A stretch of 64,000 nt of DNA from Ursus arctos. Taxonomy: Eukaryota; Chordata; Mammalia; Carnivora; Ursidae. Under the pieces are notes generated by a model. The model had not been told where the DNA came from. It was given only the letters and a program-made list of their open reading frames with translations, and ran no database searches. Position 1 is the first letter of the stretch, and each line of letters begins with the position of its first letter. This document shows, piece by piece, positions 26,996 to 40,968 of this stretch. Made by a program: the position numbers and the translations under genes. The stretch is from positions 24,981,772 through 25,045,771 of the forward strand of contig NW_026622874.1 of assembly GCF_023065955.2 (NCBI RefSeq). Reading direction: 5' to 3'.

Positions 26996-29214
26996 CTCTG
27001 AGCCTCCGGAGCTCTTACTGGCACTCAGCAATGCTCAAGGCCATCTCCTCCCCACCACCATGCCCCCGAGTCACCACCCGCTCTCTCGCAGCTGGCCACC
27101 CTTCCTTCCCACACAGCCCCAGTGTTCACCCAGGACCCGCACTCTAGGGACAGTTCTGCCACCGGATCTGAAAGCTGGATGCGCTCAGAGAACTTCAGAG
27201 CCAGTCCCTTGCCTTCACACCCCACTGTGCTTGTCTGAACGCACCCAGTCCGAGGAGACTCTAATCGCACGCCCAGCCATTCCTCCTCCCACAGTCTCTC
27301 TCAGTACCAAACTAGGCCCCTGAGAGCTAAACACGCCAGCGGACATGCTCCACAGATGCCCACCTAGTGTGCATGCCCACTTTCTTGGGACAAGCCCCAC
27401 CCACAACCCACCCAGGGCGACCAGCAACCCACTGATCACAGGAGGTATTCTCCTCCCTCCCATCATGGGCTCTGACCCAGAGCTCTGACCAAGTGTGCAG
27501 GGACCAGGGACCACAGCAGGACCTGGTGTCCCATAAGCCTTCTGAAAAGGCTAGCTGGTCCTGAGCCGGGTTCAGACACCCATAACCCCCCAGACCCAAA
27601 TGGTAACATGAAGATGGGAGCATGGCCAAAGAGGTAGCCCAGGCATGCAGGCCTTTTCCTGACAACATGCCGACCAGCCACTGACAAATATCAACAGAAG
27701 TTGCAGGCATCTAGGGCAGTGTTCCTAAAATGCAGGCCACGGGATACTAGTGCTATAGGAATTTGCAAACAAATCCATGAGGGAAAGCAGGAATTCAGGA
27801 AAGTGAGCAGGTTTCCCCCCAGCAGGACTTCTTGGAGGCTTTGGTACTATGGTCAACAGCTTCCACCGCCTCCCCCAAAGGGGGTGGGAATGGTACACAG
27901 CTTTCCCTAACTTGCTTCACCACACCATCCTCTTACCGGAACACCTCTCCTGAGAATGGTGTCAGAGGAACGTATTTGGGAAGCTCTGGTCCAAAGGGCA
28001 GCTGTCACTGCTGGCCCCCAGGTGTGAGGAGGAGGGCTGCTGCCCTGCCAGGAGGGAAACTAGTGCCTCTGCCACCTCTGGCCTCACCCTTATTCCCACG
28101 AAACCATTCACGAAATGTGGGGCTCAGATGCCCTTGGCCCTGGCTGGCAATGCCCCGAGCAAGTTCAGAGAAGCTGCTTAGCAGGTCCAAGGAGACTTGG
28201 CAGGTGACCTGGGAAGCAGGACTCGGGGGTGGCAGACATCATGAGCTCTCATGGGTCTGCCTCGGTTGTAGGATTGCTTTCTGGGGTTCAGGCTTCTTTC
28301 CCTGAAAACCTTCAAGTGACAGTCACAGACTTCAAATGAGCTCTCAGTTGCTGACTTGCAGACATGGCGGGTCGTGGCATCCGTATGCCCCCCAGGCCTC
28401 TCTACCCTACCACACCTGCTTGGACTGCGGCAGCCCCTCTGCAGCCCCACTCCTTGCTCCCAATTCCACACCTGCATTTCCCTAGCCAGATCACCTAAGC
28501 ATATAACTCCCCGTGAGGACCTGTCAGCTCACCTACTCAAGAATGTCCAGGTGCAGATACATGAGGCTTCTCTGTGACCACAGGGCTAGCTGGCTTCAGG
28601 AAGGTGTGGCCATCTCCAGGTGCTAATGACCCAAACTTGCTGTGACTGGCCAGATACCTGGACGGCTGAGAATTCATGAGGCCTCAGTGAACGGCACTAC
28701 CTAAAGCCTAGGAGGCTACGATCGAAAAGTGAGGGTTTGGTAATTCATAGGTTCTGAGAAGACCCCATTGCCATTCTCTCCCCAACCCAAATCCTCTGCC
28801 TATGGTCTGATGTCTAAGGACCCACACAGAGCAACAATCCTCTGGCTTGAAATGTGGAAACTGTTTAAATGCACATGTCCTTGGGAGGGATGTCCCTTTA
28901 GACTTTATGGCTCATCTCAACCTCAGGATGAATTCATGTTTGGGGCAATTAAGAACCTGAGGTGAGATTTTGCTGCAGAAGCAGAGGTGAGACTATGGGA
29001 ATCCCATTCATCTGTGGATGAGGCGACAGAAAGGACGGTGACTGGGAAATCTTGGCAGAGAACATCCAGCTCTGTCTGGGGCCCAGCCACTCTCCCTTCC
29101 AGCCCTTTCCTGTCCCCTCTTGCCCCCTCTTCTTTCTGAAGAAAGCATGAAGGATGCGTACCTACATCTTGGCCCTTTGGCCTCCACCTGCAATGGGCTT
29201 TCTCCTCCTTTCTG

Positions 29215-29445
29215 GTCCCATGTTCAGAGCACCCTAAAATATCACCTCGTCCGTGAAGGTTTCTCCCTGTGCCCCACAGCTCTTTATATTGTACAATTTT
29301 ATCATTTCTCCTCCTATCTGTCTCCCCCCAAGAAACTACAGCTTGAAAGCAAGGACGTGCTCTTGTTCATCTCTCCAATAGCAGTGCTTATCAGAGCCCC
29401 TGGTACACAGTAGGAGCTGACTCAATGCTCAAGGCAGGCATGAAT
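29215..29445 (+). mobile_element. LINE-2 3' relic
   Basis: aatatcacctcgtccgtgaa, cttgaaagcaaggacgtgct and tggtacacagtaggagctga: an L2 3' end. Confidence 0.7.
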
Positions 29446-30328
29446 GAATGGGAGACACCCCCCAGAGCAGCAGCTCCATTGAGAAGCCGTCACAAAGACC
29501 GCATGGTAGTCACTCACACTGGCTCAGGCCCGGGGTTCCTGCTCACCCCCACCCTTGGGAGCTGACTCAGAGGCACCACTCCCGTTTCTTCTCATCTACC
29601 CTCATAACTTCAAGCCAAATAAGCGTGGCTCTAAGGCTTGGGGCTCTGCTACATTTCCCAAGGCAAGAGCCTGGAGTGCAAATAATGGCCCATGGCCTAA
29701 GGGAATACGCCTCAGGCTAGACAAAGATGTGACCTGGAAAGGTCAAAGGAAGCTCCATGTTGCCAAGACCTCAAAGAACAAAGCCCTTCATGAGACGGTA
29801 ATGGAAGACTGTCCAGGACTCTGATTCCTTCCACCCAGGAATTCAGTGGCTCTCATTACATTCTGTGCTTGACACCAAAAGCATTTTGGAGAACTGTATC
29901 TCTCCTATCCAGACTGTAGTCAGAGATCTTGAATAAATATAGCTAGCAGAGGGCAGGAGCTCTGCCGGTCATATTCACCTCTGGACCCCTTGTGTCCATC
30001 ACATGGTAGGCCCCAATAATTGTCTTTTAATCAACTAATTAATGAATCAATTGATAAGTGAATTGCATAGAGAAGCCACAGTCAGAGGTATCCTTGCAAA
30101 GGTATCTCCTACTTTTTCCACACTGTGTACCCACTTGAACCTTTTGTACTATAGTCTGTGTATACACATTAGCTATTCAAAAATAGAAACCAGCATGCAT
30201 AGAAGATCCCTTTAATGTAAAAAAGATTTTTGAAAAAGGAGCAAAGGAAGAAAAAAATCCGTCGTGCTAGAAGGATAGTGAGTTTTCTTGGGGTAGTAGG
30301 GTTACTTCCACTTTTTTCTCTACTTCTT

Positions 30329-30522
30329 TTTTTTTTTTTTAAGATTTTATTTATTTATGTGACAGAGAGACAGCTAACGAGAGAGGGAACACAGCAGGGG
30401 AGTGGGAGAGGAAGAAGCAGGCTCCCAGCGGAGGGGCCCGATGTGGGACTCGATCCCGGAACGCCGGGATCACGCCCTGAGCTGAAGGCAGACGCTTAAC
30501 GACTGCGCTACCCAGGCACCCC
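30329..30522 (-). mobile_element. CAN-SINE (SINEC), minus orientation
   Basis: Reverse copy with a T run at the left and the head at the right. Exact 15-bp duplication ttttctctacttctt at 30314-30328 and 30523-30537. Lies in intron 1. Confidence 0.93.
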
Positions 30523-33500
30523 TTTTCTCTACTTCTTTATGCATTGTCTTGAGCGTTATAATGAGTACATATTAATTTATAATTGTAAAATCAATTAAAG
30601 CTATATGTATTTTGAAAAAACACAAACCAACACAATAAAACCATCTCAACCTGAGGGTCATGGAAATCAAAACAAGGTTTCTGAGAGGATCTAATGCAGG
30701 AGAACAAAGGGACCGGACCCAAGGAGGAAATGGACATGAACGTGCTTTGAAACCTGCCAAGACGCCTCCTCTCCCGTATCTGTCTCACTATCTGTTCACC
30801 AGGAGCCTCATTTCATCCACTTTCCTGGCAATCTCCCCAAACACCCCTTCACTCCTCTCTCCCTCTGAGCCCGTTAATGAGGACCTGTGTCGCTCCATCT
30901 CTCCCCTTCCCGTCTAGCAGCTTCAAGACAATCATTAGGGAAATGACAAAAATAGGTTCGCTTATTGATTTATCTCCTTTACCCGATGCTCCTTCCTTCC
31001 AACGGTTGACTTGTTTCCTTAGCAACACAGCTAATTTGAGCGGCACTACTTGGCCTGCACACCTGCCATTTGTTCATTTCCTTCCTGAAGCGCAGAAAGC
31101 CAGGGCAAGGAAGAGGGCTGCCCTATAGGCCACAGTTGTGGTGTTGGCTTTGCTTGAAGAGGAGAGGAGCCCTCCTTCTGCCCGGACCAGCAGAGCCTCA
31201 CTGCCAACACCTCTCAGGGGTAGATCTGCAGGCACAGGAGTTGGATAGACTTAGGCCTCGAGCAACACACTTGGGGTCGTCCAGGGGAAACCTGCATCTT
31301 CACCACCACTGGGATGCTGATCCTAGACCCCTTCCACTCTCAGCTGTGTCCTCTCAGAGCTGTGACATCAGAGCGCACTAAGGAGTCTGAATGTACTCAG
31401 AGAGGCTGAGAGGCTACCAGGGACAGAATGCTGTGCTCTCTCCCTGACTCCAGGCCTAATGGAGAATGCACTTTTGTGGGGAGCAGCCTGTGGCCACACA
31501 TGCACTTCCTGAAAACTCCGGGGGGAGTCAAGAATAGTCCACAGTCTCAGGGAAGGCTTGTCTCAGCCTCCTTTACCCATTTCCACCCCTCACTCCTGGT
31601 CCAGACCACTCTCCCTGCAAGATCTAACTCCCTTCCCTCCCTTCCATCCCAGCTGCCTATTTTGGGGATGAAAGAGTCCTCAGAAGATGGCCTGGGCCAT
31701 TCTAACAAGTGAGATGTTAACTCAAAGGCAGTCAGAGGGAAGGGGCCCTACCTAATCTGTGATTCCTTCAAGCACTACACCAGAGAGACATTTTAAATAT
31801 GAATGATAATGAATTACAGCTATCCAAGTCTTTCACACTAACTTTTTTTCTATGAGAAGAATCAGAATCTTCCTGGAAACCTGCAATGCAATGGAGAAAT
31901 GTAGATTGGTAATGGGAAACCAGAGCCAGGGTTCTCACTGCAAAATCTGTCCCAACAAGGTACTCGAGGCTGGGAAAAGCACGCCATCCATTCCTGCAGA
32001 ACCAAACATGAAATACAGGAGGATCAAAGTTTAAAATGACCCATGAATATAAAGTCCTTTGAAAGCCGTTAAGGTGCTACACAAACGCACAGTCATTTTT
32101 ATTATCTTACTAAATCACGCTTTAAGCATCTGCTCTGACTCTAAGCTTCGGGATAAGCAACAGTTAGTGGTCATAGCCTCTGGGAGTGGGCTGGCTGGCT
32201 GCAGCTGGGAGCTAACACTGAAAAGACCCACCACAATAAAGGATTAAAAAAAAAATTATGGTAATGGGCCTCCGGGAAGAGAGCAAAGACATTTGGCCCA
32301 GAAGCTCCTGGGAATATGGAAAGCACATCCAAACACCAGTCCCCAGAGGAGGATTTATGAAGCTGATGGCTCTGATGCAATCTCTCCCGATGATTAGAAG
32401 GGGCATTAATCACACCCAAGGCCAGAGCTAAGAACAGGAGGGACTGAACCATCACAGAAGTCCGGCTCCAGCTCCTACCGACCCTGATGGAAATGCAGTG
32501 AGATCATGCTGCTGAGATCACATCCCCCTCGCCTGGGCTGCTGAGAACGATGCATCTGTCCTGGACGGACCGGTAACATTGAAGACACAGACCGTGTGCC
32601 TCAAACCCAGACGCAGCCAGAGCCACCACTCTCATTTCCACAGAGTGTGACTTCACCCCTCCTCAGCTCCCTCACCCTCCCTAGCGGCTGATATTCTCAC
32701 AGGAATAGCTGCCTCCTAGCCTGTCCACACAGGCCACACATGTAGGCCTTCAACCCTTCAGACTGAAAAGAAAATTAAACCCCACTCTGGTAAAACAGGC
32801 CTGGGGCTCGCTCTCCTTCCTGGAAAGATGCCTCACTTTTTGCCCAGATCGTGGTATGAAGTGAGAGCAAGTATGAGGTAAAAAGATGGAGATCCAAGAC
32901 GGCCGCCTAACGCCTCTCGGCCAGCCTTCTCCACCTCACTCCAACATGCCCAGGTGAAAGGCCAAGTTAAGAGCTAAGCTGAGGCCTGAGGACCCTGGCT
33001 CAGAGGCTAACGTGCTCCTCTATAGGCTCCTTCCAGACTTCTTTGCACTTGCTCCCGTGGCTGACCCAGCAAGACGGTGTAGCCCAAAGACCAATCCAGA
33101 AAATGGAAGAGACAGAAGGATCGTATTCCTTGGGGTTCTGAGGGACTACAGATGAATTTTTCCATTTCCTGAAAAACAATGCTAATCATCTAAACTTATC
33201 AATCTATGAACCACACTCCTGTCTGGAGCAAGTCACACCCTCGATTCCATTTCCTTCTCTTGTCTCAGTCCTTAATTTTAGGCTTCCGGCCTCTGTCCGG
33301 GGCTGATCAATAGAGCATGGACCATACATCGCCACCAAAACGCAGGAGGGCTCCTAGCCTGTGCTTCTCCATGTGACAGTGAACAGCGCAAAGAGTGCAA
33401 ATCTGGAAATTCACACAGTATCTCCTCCTCCCTTTCTGCCCTCATGATAGGAGAAATGCACTGTTAACAATGAGAAGAACGCGGTGGAAGGCTCTGCACA

Positions 33501-34789
33501 CTTCCTGATGTCCCACTTCACTGGCTCATCGTTTCCTCATCACATTTTTTCTCGCCACCCAACTTCGTCTTAAAAAAAACAGATCAGATTGAAAAGCCAA
33601 ACCCCTTTTCTTTTTTTAAAACAAAACAAAACAAAAATGTATCATGTGACTTCCAGCCTTAACATCAGTTTTTTAACTTTGGTTTCCATGGTGGTGGGAT
33701 GCAACCTGCCATCACCATGACAACAGCTGCTTCTGTTCAAATTCACCATCTGACAGGCAGTCCTGAACACACATACACACCTCTCCCATTCTCTCTCTCT
33801 CGCTCTCTGTCAAGAAGATGGAAATGCCATTACACCTACTCCTGAAGACTTAAATTCTAATGAATGAAAGACAAAGAAAGCAATATTGAGAATACAGCAA
33901 AGAGGCGGAGACCCTCCCTTCCCCCAAAAGGCTCTCTGTTGCTGGCACAGTCCCACTGCTTTCCTATGGAGGTCAATGGACTCAGTTACTCAACAAAAAA
34001 GATCCCTAGCATCACCCTTTTAATGTTGGCCACATTCAGCCCTCCATTGCTTTTAGACCAAAAAACTCTCATCCGACTCCCATATCCCTGACTCTATATA
34101 AAATAACTGAAAGGCAGTTCGCAGTAGTGCTAATTTTGTTCACTAATACTGAGCTCAGCTCCAGACTCATCTGGGCCCCAATTCCAAGAGAAAGGGGAGT
34201 GACAGTTCTGAGGAATTAAGACAGCACCGCCTTTCCTCCTTCTTTTGCCTCAGTTTCAGTCAGGTGGATACGTCTTAACAAATTCACTTTGTATGTGTCT
34301 GACTAAAGCCTGGACTCAAAACGCTGTCATTCAATACCCAGTTTTGGTGATCAGGGGACAGATGATTGAACGCTACAGAAAAGGGAAGAAAGGACTGGGG
34401 AATATTAAAAGCCTCTGGAAGAAAACAAAACAGCGGTGGGAAAATTACCTGTTTCAGAAACCAGAATCTGTGTTTTGATGATACTCTGACAAATTCAGCC
34501 CATCAATAGTTCTGGCAGCAGCATACATCCTAGGGGAAGAAGAATGTGGGCTGCAACCAGCAACCACACCCAAAACTATCCCCTAACTTCACATCCACAC
34601 TTGCTTCATGGGGTGACAGACAGTAGCTGAATGTACAAAGAAAATGAAAAGCTTTTATGAAAGAGTCCACAGATCATCTGTGAGAGAATTTTTGTTTTCC
34701 TCTGAAAACCCAGTGTACCCCAGTGTTCAAAGACACCCACTGAGCCTCCAAACCACATGAGAAAATGTTAAGGGCACTAAGGATGTACA

Positions 34790-35080
34790 GCTTGGGAAGC
34801 GAAGATTGGAGAGAGACATCATAGCTGTTTTCAAATATCTGAAGGACTAGCTTATAATGGGGGCTTAGACATGGTCTACGTTATTCTGGAGGGTAAGACC
34901 AAGACCAAAGGGTAGAATACCCACCCAAAGGCAGATCTGAGGGAATACAGAGAAGCAGCATCACTCTTCCATAAGTGAGTGGACAATTCCATTACATAGT
35001 AAACTGAATGTTGTACTAACAAATGTTTAACAACCAGTCTCTCTAAAGGATGAAAAGCCCTGGTGTATAGCATATGCCAA
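34790..35080 (+). mobile_element. Ancient CR1/L3-like LINE 3' relic
   Basis: The track gagagagacatcatagctgttttcaaatatctgaagg and the following text (shown here in part) resemble the conserved 3' coding end of CR1/L3 elements. Low-identity match by recall. Confidence 0.4.
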
Positions 35081-35702
35081 TTTTTGGAGTGTAAATACTC
35101 TCTCCATAACTAATTTCAAGCTCCCAACTTGACATCATTGCACATGGAGTTGCAAAGATACACACAATGAGCGCTCAAGGGCTAGGTCTGGCCAGTTCCC
35201 ACGCACCACTTACTGTAAAGTAAAAAAAAAAAAAAAAATTGAGGCGGAAATTCCTGTATTTGATAGTAGTCGAGCTGGACCAACCCTTGTTGCTAATAAG
35301 TGGCTAACAAATGGGTAGGAAACAAGGTCAGTTAACCTTCAGTCACTTGCTCCAGGGCCTCCTGGGTCAACATAATTCACTCTGTTCCTAAGCCTCAAGT
35401 TGCCTACTTAGCTAGACCTGCGTTCATGAAGTCTGGAGCACCACCCTTATCTCAGAAGGCTGGTACCTGTGCAGCTGGATGTGGGCCAGAAGCAGCACAG
35501 GTGAATGGTTTGCCAGTGCCATGAATCATAATAATTAATTAATCACCCCATTCTGAAGTCTGGGAATACCCAGGGGTTCCTGCTATTTCACCATGGCCTG
35601 CAAAAGAACTGAGAGGAGTCAGCCAGCACACACGATGAAAGCACAATCCCAAGAGATGGAAACACATCAGGTAAAAGGCTCACCTCTCATTCTAGAAGAT
35701 CA

Positions 35703-35880
35703 GCGGATCTCAGCCTTAGCCGTGCACAGAATGACATGGGAACCTTTAAAAAATTTAAGGATATGGGTATCCTAACTCTAGAAATTGTGATTTGTCTCAG
35801 GTGCCCTCTGGGCATCAGCGTTTCTGGACGCTCCCATGCTGACTCTAATGTGCAACCAGGGTAAAGAACACTGCTGTAGA
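35703..35880 (+). mobile_element. MER5A-like hAT-Charlie element, diverged
   Basis: Carries the same order of landmarks as the better copy at 44189 (tctcagcctta, gacatgggaaccttta, gactctaatgtgcaaccagg, aagaacactg). More diverged. Confidence 0.7.
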
Positions 35881-37769
35881 TGCCGGAGGCCATGAAACCT
35901 AGTGGTACCCTCACCTCAGGTGAGATAACAACAGGAGAAACTAGACTCCCAAGAGCACAAAGGTAAGAACTGAAGGTGCCTTAGAGTTCTATTAACTGTT
36001 CCATTACATTCATTTTACAGATGGAGAGACTGAGATCCGAGGTGCAAGGAGAATTTTCTAGAGTCAGGAGTAGAAACCTCTCTGGATTCATAGCCCCACC
36101 CCCTGAAAAGCTTAGGAATCTACTGTCAGTACAATCAAGTAAAACTTCCTAGTCTCTTGACTTGAACTGAGGGTTCTAAAAGAAAGGGATCCTTTTATTT
36201 GAGTTTACTTCCTCCATCTGCAGACTACTCAATTGTTCTCAAGAGCATATTTCTTAAGGTAGAGTCTGGATAGTTTACCTTTCCTAAGAATACTTAAGAG
36301 TCCAGAAGACATTCTGTGATAAGCGCTTGCCAGAGCTCCCATATGCTGAGACACGGTCTTGGTTTTACACTGGGGAGAGGCCCATTGCCTACTGAGTACA
36401 GTACCATCAAGTCATAAAGTTCTCCAGCAAGTCATAAAGGATTCTCTCTAGCAACATTTTTAGGAAAGGAGAACATTAACCATTGCTCTGAATCACTGCT
36501 TCCCGTTCTCATTGGATCAGTGTTGGTCGGCCTCTCTTGAATTAACCTTCTCTTAACCATTCCTACTCCTTAATTCCTTTCTTATTCATCACAATCCCTA
36601 TATCTAGCCTCCTATGCCCCAACCCAAGACAAACACTAAAACACATACTTACTAATAAAAGGATAAGAAGGCCCCAGAAAAGGATGAAGGATCTCGAAGG
36701 AAGAGGGAAGAGGACTGAGCAGAGAAAGGGTACCGAGGAAAGAAAAGAAGAAATGTGATCAAAGGATCCCTAGACTTAAGGGTCAGGAGCCCTGGGTCCA
36801 AACCCGCACAGTCACTTGCTAAGAGTCTCTCTTAGGTCACTGTTACTCCAATAAACAATTATTCTGCGGTGCTAATAGGCAACATGATGGGAAAAGAGTA
36901 AAGGATAAAGGAGGAGTATCTATTACCACAACTGACAGAAGTCATTTTTGATGGAGCTACTAATGAAGACATCCAACAATAACATCCAAAATGGAAATCC
37001 TGGCACACCTAGGAATACCCTGAAAGTGTCCAAAGCCAATGGAAATGTTTCTAAATTTTCAAGAATAGGAGTTCCATGATAAGCTGAAGTTTTTGGCCAA
37101 AAATTTCACTAAAAGATAGTTAATAAAAAGTTAGAATCCTCATAATGGTGGCCTAGGGGTGAACATAAAGCTGCTTTTCTATAAACCTACACTCTCCATA
37201 AGAGTCTAAGAGTCTTTTCCACAGCCTCCCTGCCCCCCAACTCCCATTTCCTTAAAAATCTGCAAAGGCAGAAGCATTCAATAGATGAAAGTTCAAGAAA
37301 GAGCCGTTAAAGTTGACTCCTCCACACGATAACTTACAACTCTGGGCATCCCAGAAAACAGTAGACTTCTCTGAGGGCTGGAAAAAAGAAAACAGACTTT
37401 ATATGCTAATATTGAAAGGAGAGGAAGAATTGGCATTTCCAAAGCAAAGGTCCCCTGCAGAGTGATGAAGAAGTATGGCAGCGGAGCTTTTGGTGAAGGG
37501 AAAACAAAACAGCAAAGTGCCCCAATTCCAATCCAAGCTCGCATTCCAGTGATCTAGGACTAGATGTCTAAGGTCCATTTAATGATGACCATGATGATGG
37601 GTAAGAGATCTCTGCTCTTCTCCCATCTACTGATCTTTTATTCTTCCATGGGTTTAGCGTCATCATACCCAGTGCATGCTACAGATACAGGCAAGCAGTT
37701 CACAGTCACCCTAAGAAGATGCTCTGGTAGGGAAGTGCACCTGCCAGTCTCTGGTCTGAACTGAGGCAG

Positions 37770-37960
37770 TGTGCTACAATGGAAGGAGAGCAGTCAATGG
37801 AATCAGAGAGATCACATCTACCTGTGACCTTGGGCTAATCACCTGTAATATGAGAACAACAATGTCCACTTCACCTGGAACTAAATGATATAGTCTCTAA
37901 AACACACACAGAGTGTCACACAACAGGCATTTAACAAAGGCATATTGAGGAATGGATGAC
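37770..37960 (+). mobile_element. MIR element
   Basis: ggaatcagagagatcacatc, tgaccttgggctaatcacct and acaacaggcatttaac match the MIR order. Confidence 0.7.
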
Positions 37961-39384
37961 TCTCTAGGCCTGGAACATGGTCCCCATGTAATGTTGGTAA
38001 GACATATAAAACATTATATGACAAAAATATAGGAAGGTAAGAGAAAAGGAAAGATGATAAGCATTATAACTGTGCAGGATTGTTCTGAACCCAGCCTCTT
38101 TCACAGTGGAAGTATGGATAGCTGTTGGGACAGTTCTCATTTTCCACAATCTATTCCTTTGCTTTGCTCTTTTGAACCTGTCTACTGGTATTTGTAACAG
38201 AAATGAGCTCAGGCTTTATGAGCCTTTGCATTCAGGGGTGGGCATCTGTTACTCTCTAATCATCTCCAGGGAAAAAGGTTACCCAGAAAATATTTAACAT
38301 CCTCATCTTGGGTGGGGGGTAATGGTGATCCCCAAAACAAATAAATATATACATACATAACTCTCTCTGAGAAGGGAGTGTTATTTTGCCAAAAGGATCA
38401 GATCCTCCGAATTTACGTGGGCCCTTATTCCCCAGACCCACCCGCCCTTGTGTTACCACATCCACCCACCCATCCCACCTCCAGACAAGCCCACACCCTT
38501 CAACTGCTCCTCATATCAACAGATCAGGAGAACACATGCATCCTTGTACATCCATATGGCTCAGTTATTTCATAAACACAAACTCCCATGCAAATACAAT
38601 CCAAAGTTAACAGAAAGAAGAGGCAATTCCTTTAATATTTTTTAGGTCCACTCTTTAATTTCTTTTAAATCCTCCAACTGGTTTCCAGAAGCCCAGTGGC
38701 ATCCTAGTGTTCCATTCACATCCACACCAGTATCCAGTGCCCTCAAGGAAAATGTTCTCCAGGATCCTGGTCAGGTGACCTTCATCAAGTTCATTAGGCA
38801 AACGTGCAAGGGCTCAAACACATAGAGGTTCCCCCTCCCCTCAGCCCCCTTACCCTTTCAGAAGCTTCTTCCACACTCAATGGAGTCCAATCCCAACTCC
38901 CTTCTCTGACAGAACAGAGATGGAGACCCAGAAAACCTAGAAACCCAAAAGATAAGGAGTGATTCACCAAAAGGCCAACAACCGCTGAGAAGGAAATCCA
39001 CTCAGAGGCCAAGCTTGTACTCTAGGACGGATCCTTCCACATGCCATCAATCAAGCCATCTGAAACCTGTGGCTACCATTTTTGTACAAACAAAAACAAA
39101 ATCTATTGTGTTCGTTTAAGCCTGAGGGTTCTGAGTATCTGATCTGCTTTTATGAAAAGCTTGCTGGGAGAATTCCACATCTTATTGCTCCTGAAGATAT
39201 CTTTTCTGGGTTATAAATCCAGATGTGTCCTTAGGGATAATATCAGTGTAAATTGGTATTAGAAACACGTAAAGAAAGACAGGTTTTGATGTAGGTATTT
39301 TAAAAACCTATCTTAAAAAAAAGTAAACTCAGTAACTTTGAGACGGAAAAAAAGGCTCCTGGGAAGACCATCTAGCTGCATTGG

Positions 39385-39590
39385 TTGAGAACCTGGGCTC
39401 TGAGCCAGGCTTCCAGCTCTCACTTGCTGTGTAAGTAGGCAAGTGAGTTAACCTCTCCACACCTTAATCCCCCAACTGTGGGGTGTGGAAAACAAGAATG
39501 CCACAAAGAATCAATGCAATAATCTGTGGGATAAATTTAGCACAGTAATCCGGCACCTCGTAAATACTCAACAAGTGTCAGATATACCCA
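39385..39590 (+). mobile_element. MIR element
   Basis: acctgggctctgagccaggc, cacttgctgtgtaagtagg and cgtaaatactcaacaagtgt: nearly full-length MIR. Confidence 0.78.
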
Positions 39591-39869
39591 CGTCAATGCT
39601 AGTACTGACACATATCATGTTTACAAAGTGCTTTCATACACATTAGTCTTGCAAGAGAGGCAAGTAAAGAATGTGACTTCCCCCTCACACCCGAAATCCC
39701 TGAGGCTCACAGAGGTTGCAAAACCAACTCCAGGTCACATAATGTTACTTGCAGTGCCCAGGCTAAAACCTGACAAGAGTCAGAAGAAAGGGGATGGTAT
39801 TATTAGAAGGAAACTTAACTGCAGAGGTTTAATGTTGACTCACCCAGAGTTAACCAGATACTAATAACT

Positions 39870-40275
39870 AAGCTGTAGTCACAGCTTACCACATGCCAAA
39901 CACTGTCCTAACATTTTACATGCACTAGCCCACCTGATCTTCTCAAAAATCCTATATGATACACCCTACAGGTAAAACTCCTATTTCATTTTATGTTTTG
40001 AGGAATCTGAAGCACAGCCAGGTTAAGTCGCTTCCCCAACGCACACAGCTAGGAAGTTGTGGAAATGGTACCAAGATCAGAATCCAGAGGCCAGTTTTTT
40101 TTTAATAATAATATTTTTTTATTATATTATGTTAGTCATCATACAGTACATCCCTAGTTTTTGATGTAAAGTTCCATGGTTCATTACTTGCGTATAACAC
40201 CCAGTGCACCATGCAATACATGCCCTTCTTAATACCCATCACCAGCCTATCCCAGAGGCCAGTTCTTAACCTTGA
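39870..40275 (-). mobile_element. MIR element, reverse, hosting the L1 fragment
   Basis: acatgccaaacactgtccta, gaagcacagccaggttaag, cacacagctaggaagttg: complement of a MIR. Its end is duplicated around the antisense L1 insertion at 40097-40251. Confidence 0.7.
40097..40251 (-). mobile_element. Truncated young LINE-1 3' end, antisense
   Basis: Reverse complement of the same 3' UTR seen at about 22140-22270, led by a T/TAA-rich run. Exact 13-bp duplication ccagaggccagtt at 40084-40096 and 40252-40264. Only about 155 nt, so a heavily 5'-truncated insertion, into an older MIR. Confidence 0.9.
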
Positions 40276-40968
40276 CACTCTAATGCTTCCAAGCAGAGAC
40301 TGTACCTCCGAACAGTAAGACGAAGCTTTCACCAGCTGGGCGCTGGACTAGGTGATGTCTAATATTCCTTCAACTCCCGAGATTCTAGGCTTTGACACTT
40401 CTATTTTCTAGTAAAGAAATAAAATAGTGTCTAAGTGAATCTCTGAAAATGATATTTAGTGTGGACTTTGGAGAAAGTAGAACACTATATCTTAGCCTAA
40501 AATAGACATGAAATAGTCATAAAAGCATGTATTGATTCAGCAAAGCATGTGACAAGGATATCCTGCACAGGATTCTTACTGAATAAAGAAATATAAGCTG
40601 GCTAAAGAATAATGCAGAAAATTCGAGAAAAGCTGAACAGTCAATGAGCACTGACCAATGCACTACTGATAAGCAGAAGGGAGGTCCCCAATTCTAACCA
40701 TATTTTAATCAGTTACTCAAATGAAAGTAGAAAGCGTATGTTTATCCAGTTGGCAGATGATGTAAAGCTCCAGGAAGAGAGCAGAGTCTGAAGATAATGT
40801 GCAGTAGAAATCACTTAAATTTTGGAGTTGGACCACTGGGGCTCAAGTTCACTAGTGGTGACCTTGGGCAAGGGATTTAATCTTCTATAGTCTCAGTTTT
40901 TCTGTATTTAAAATGTGGATAATAGTTATCTCCCTGGATTGTTGTTTTGTTTAAATGCAGAGAGTCTT

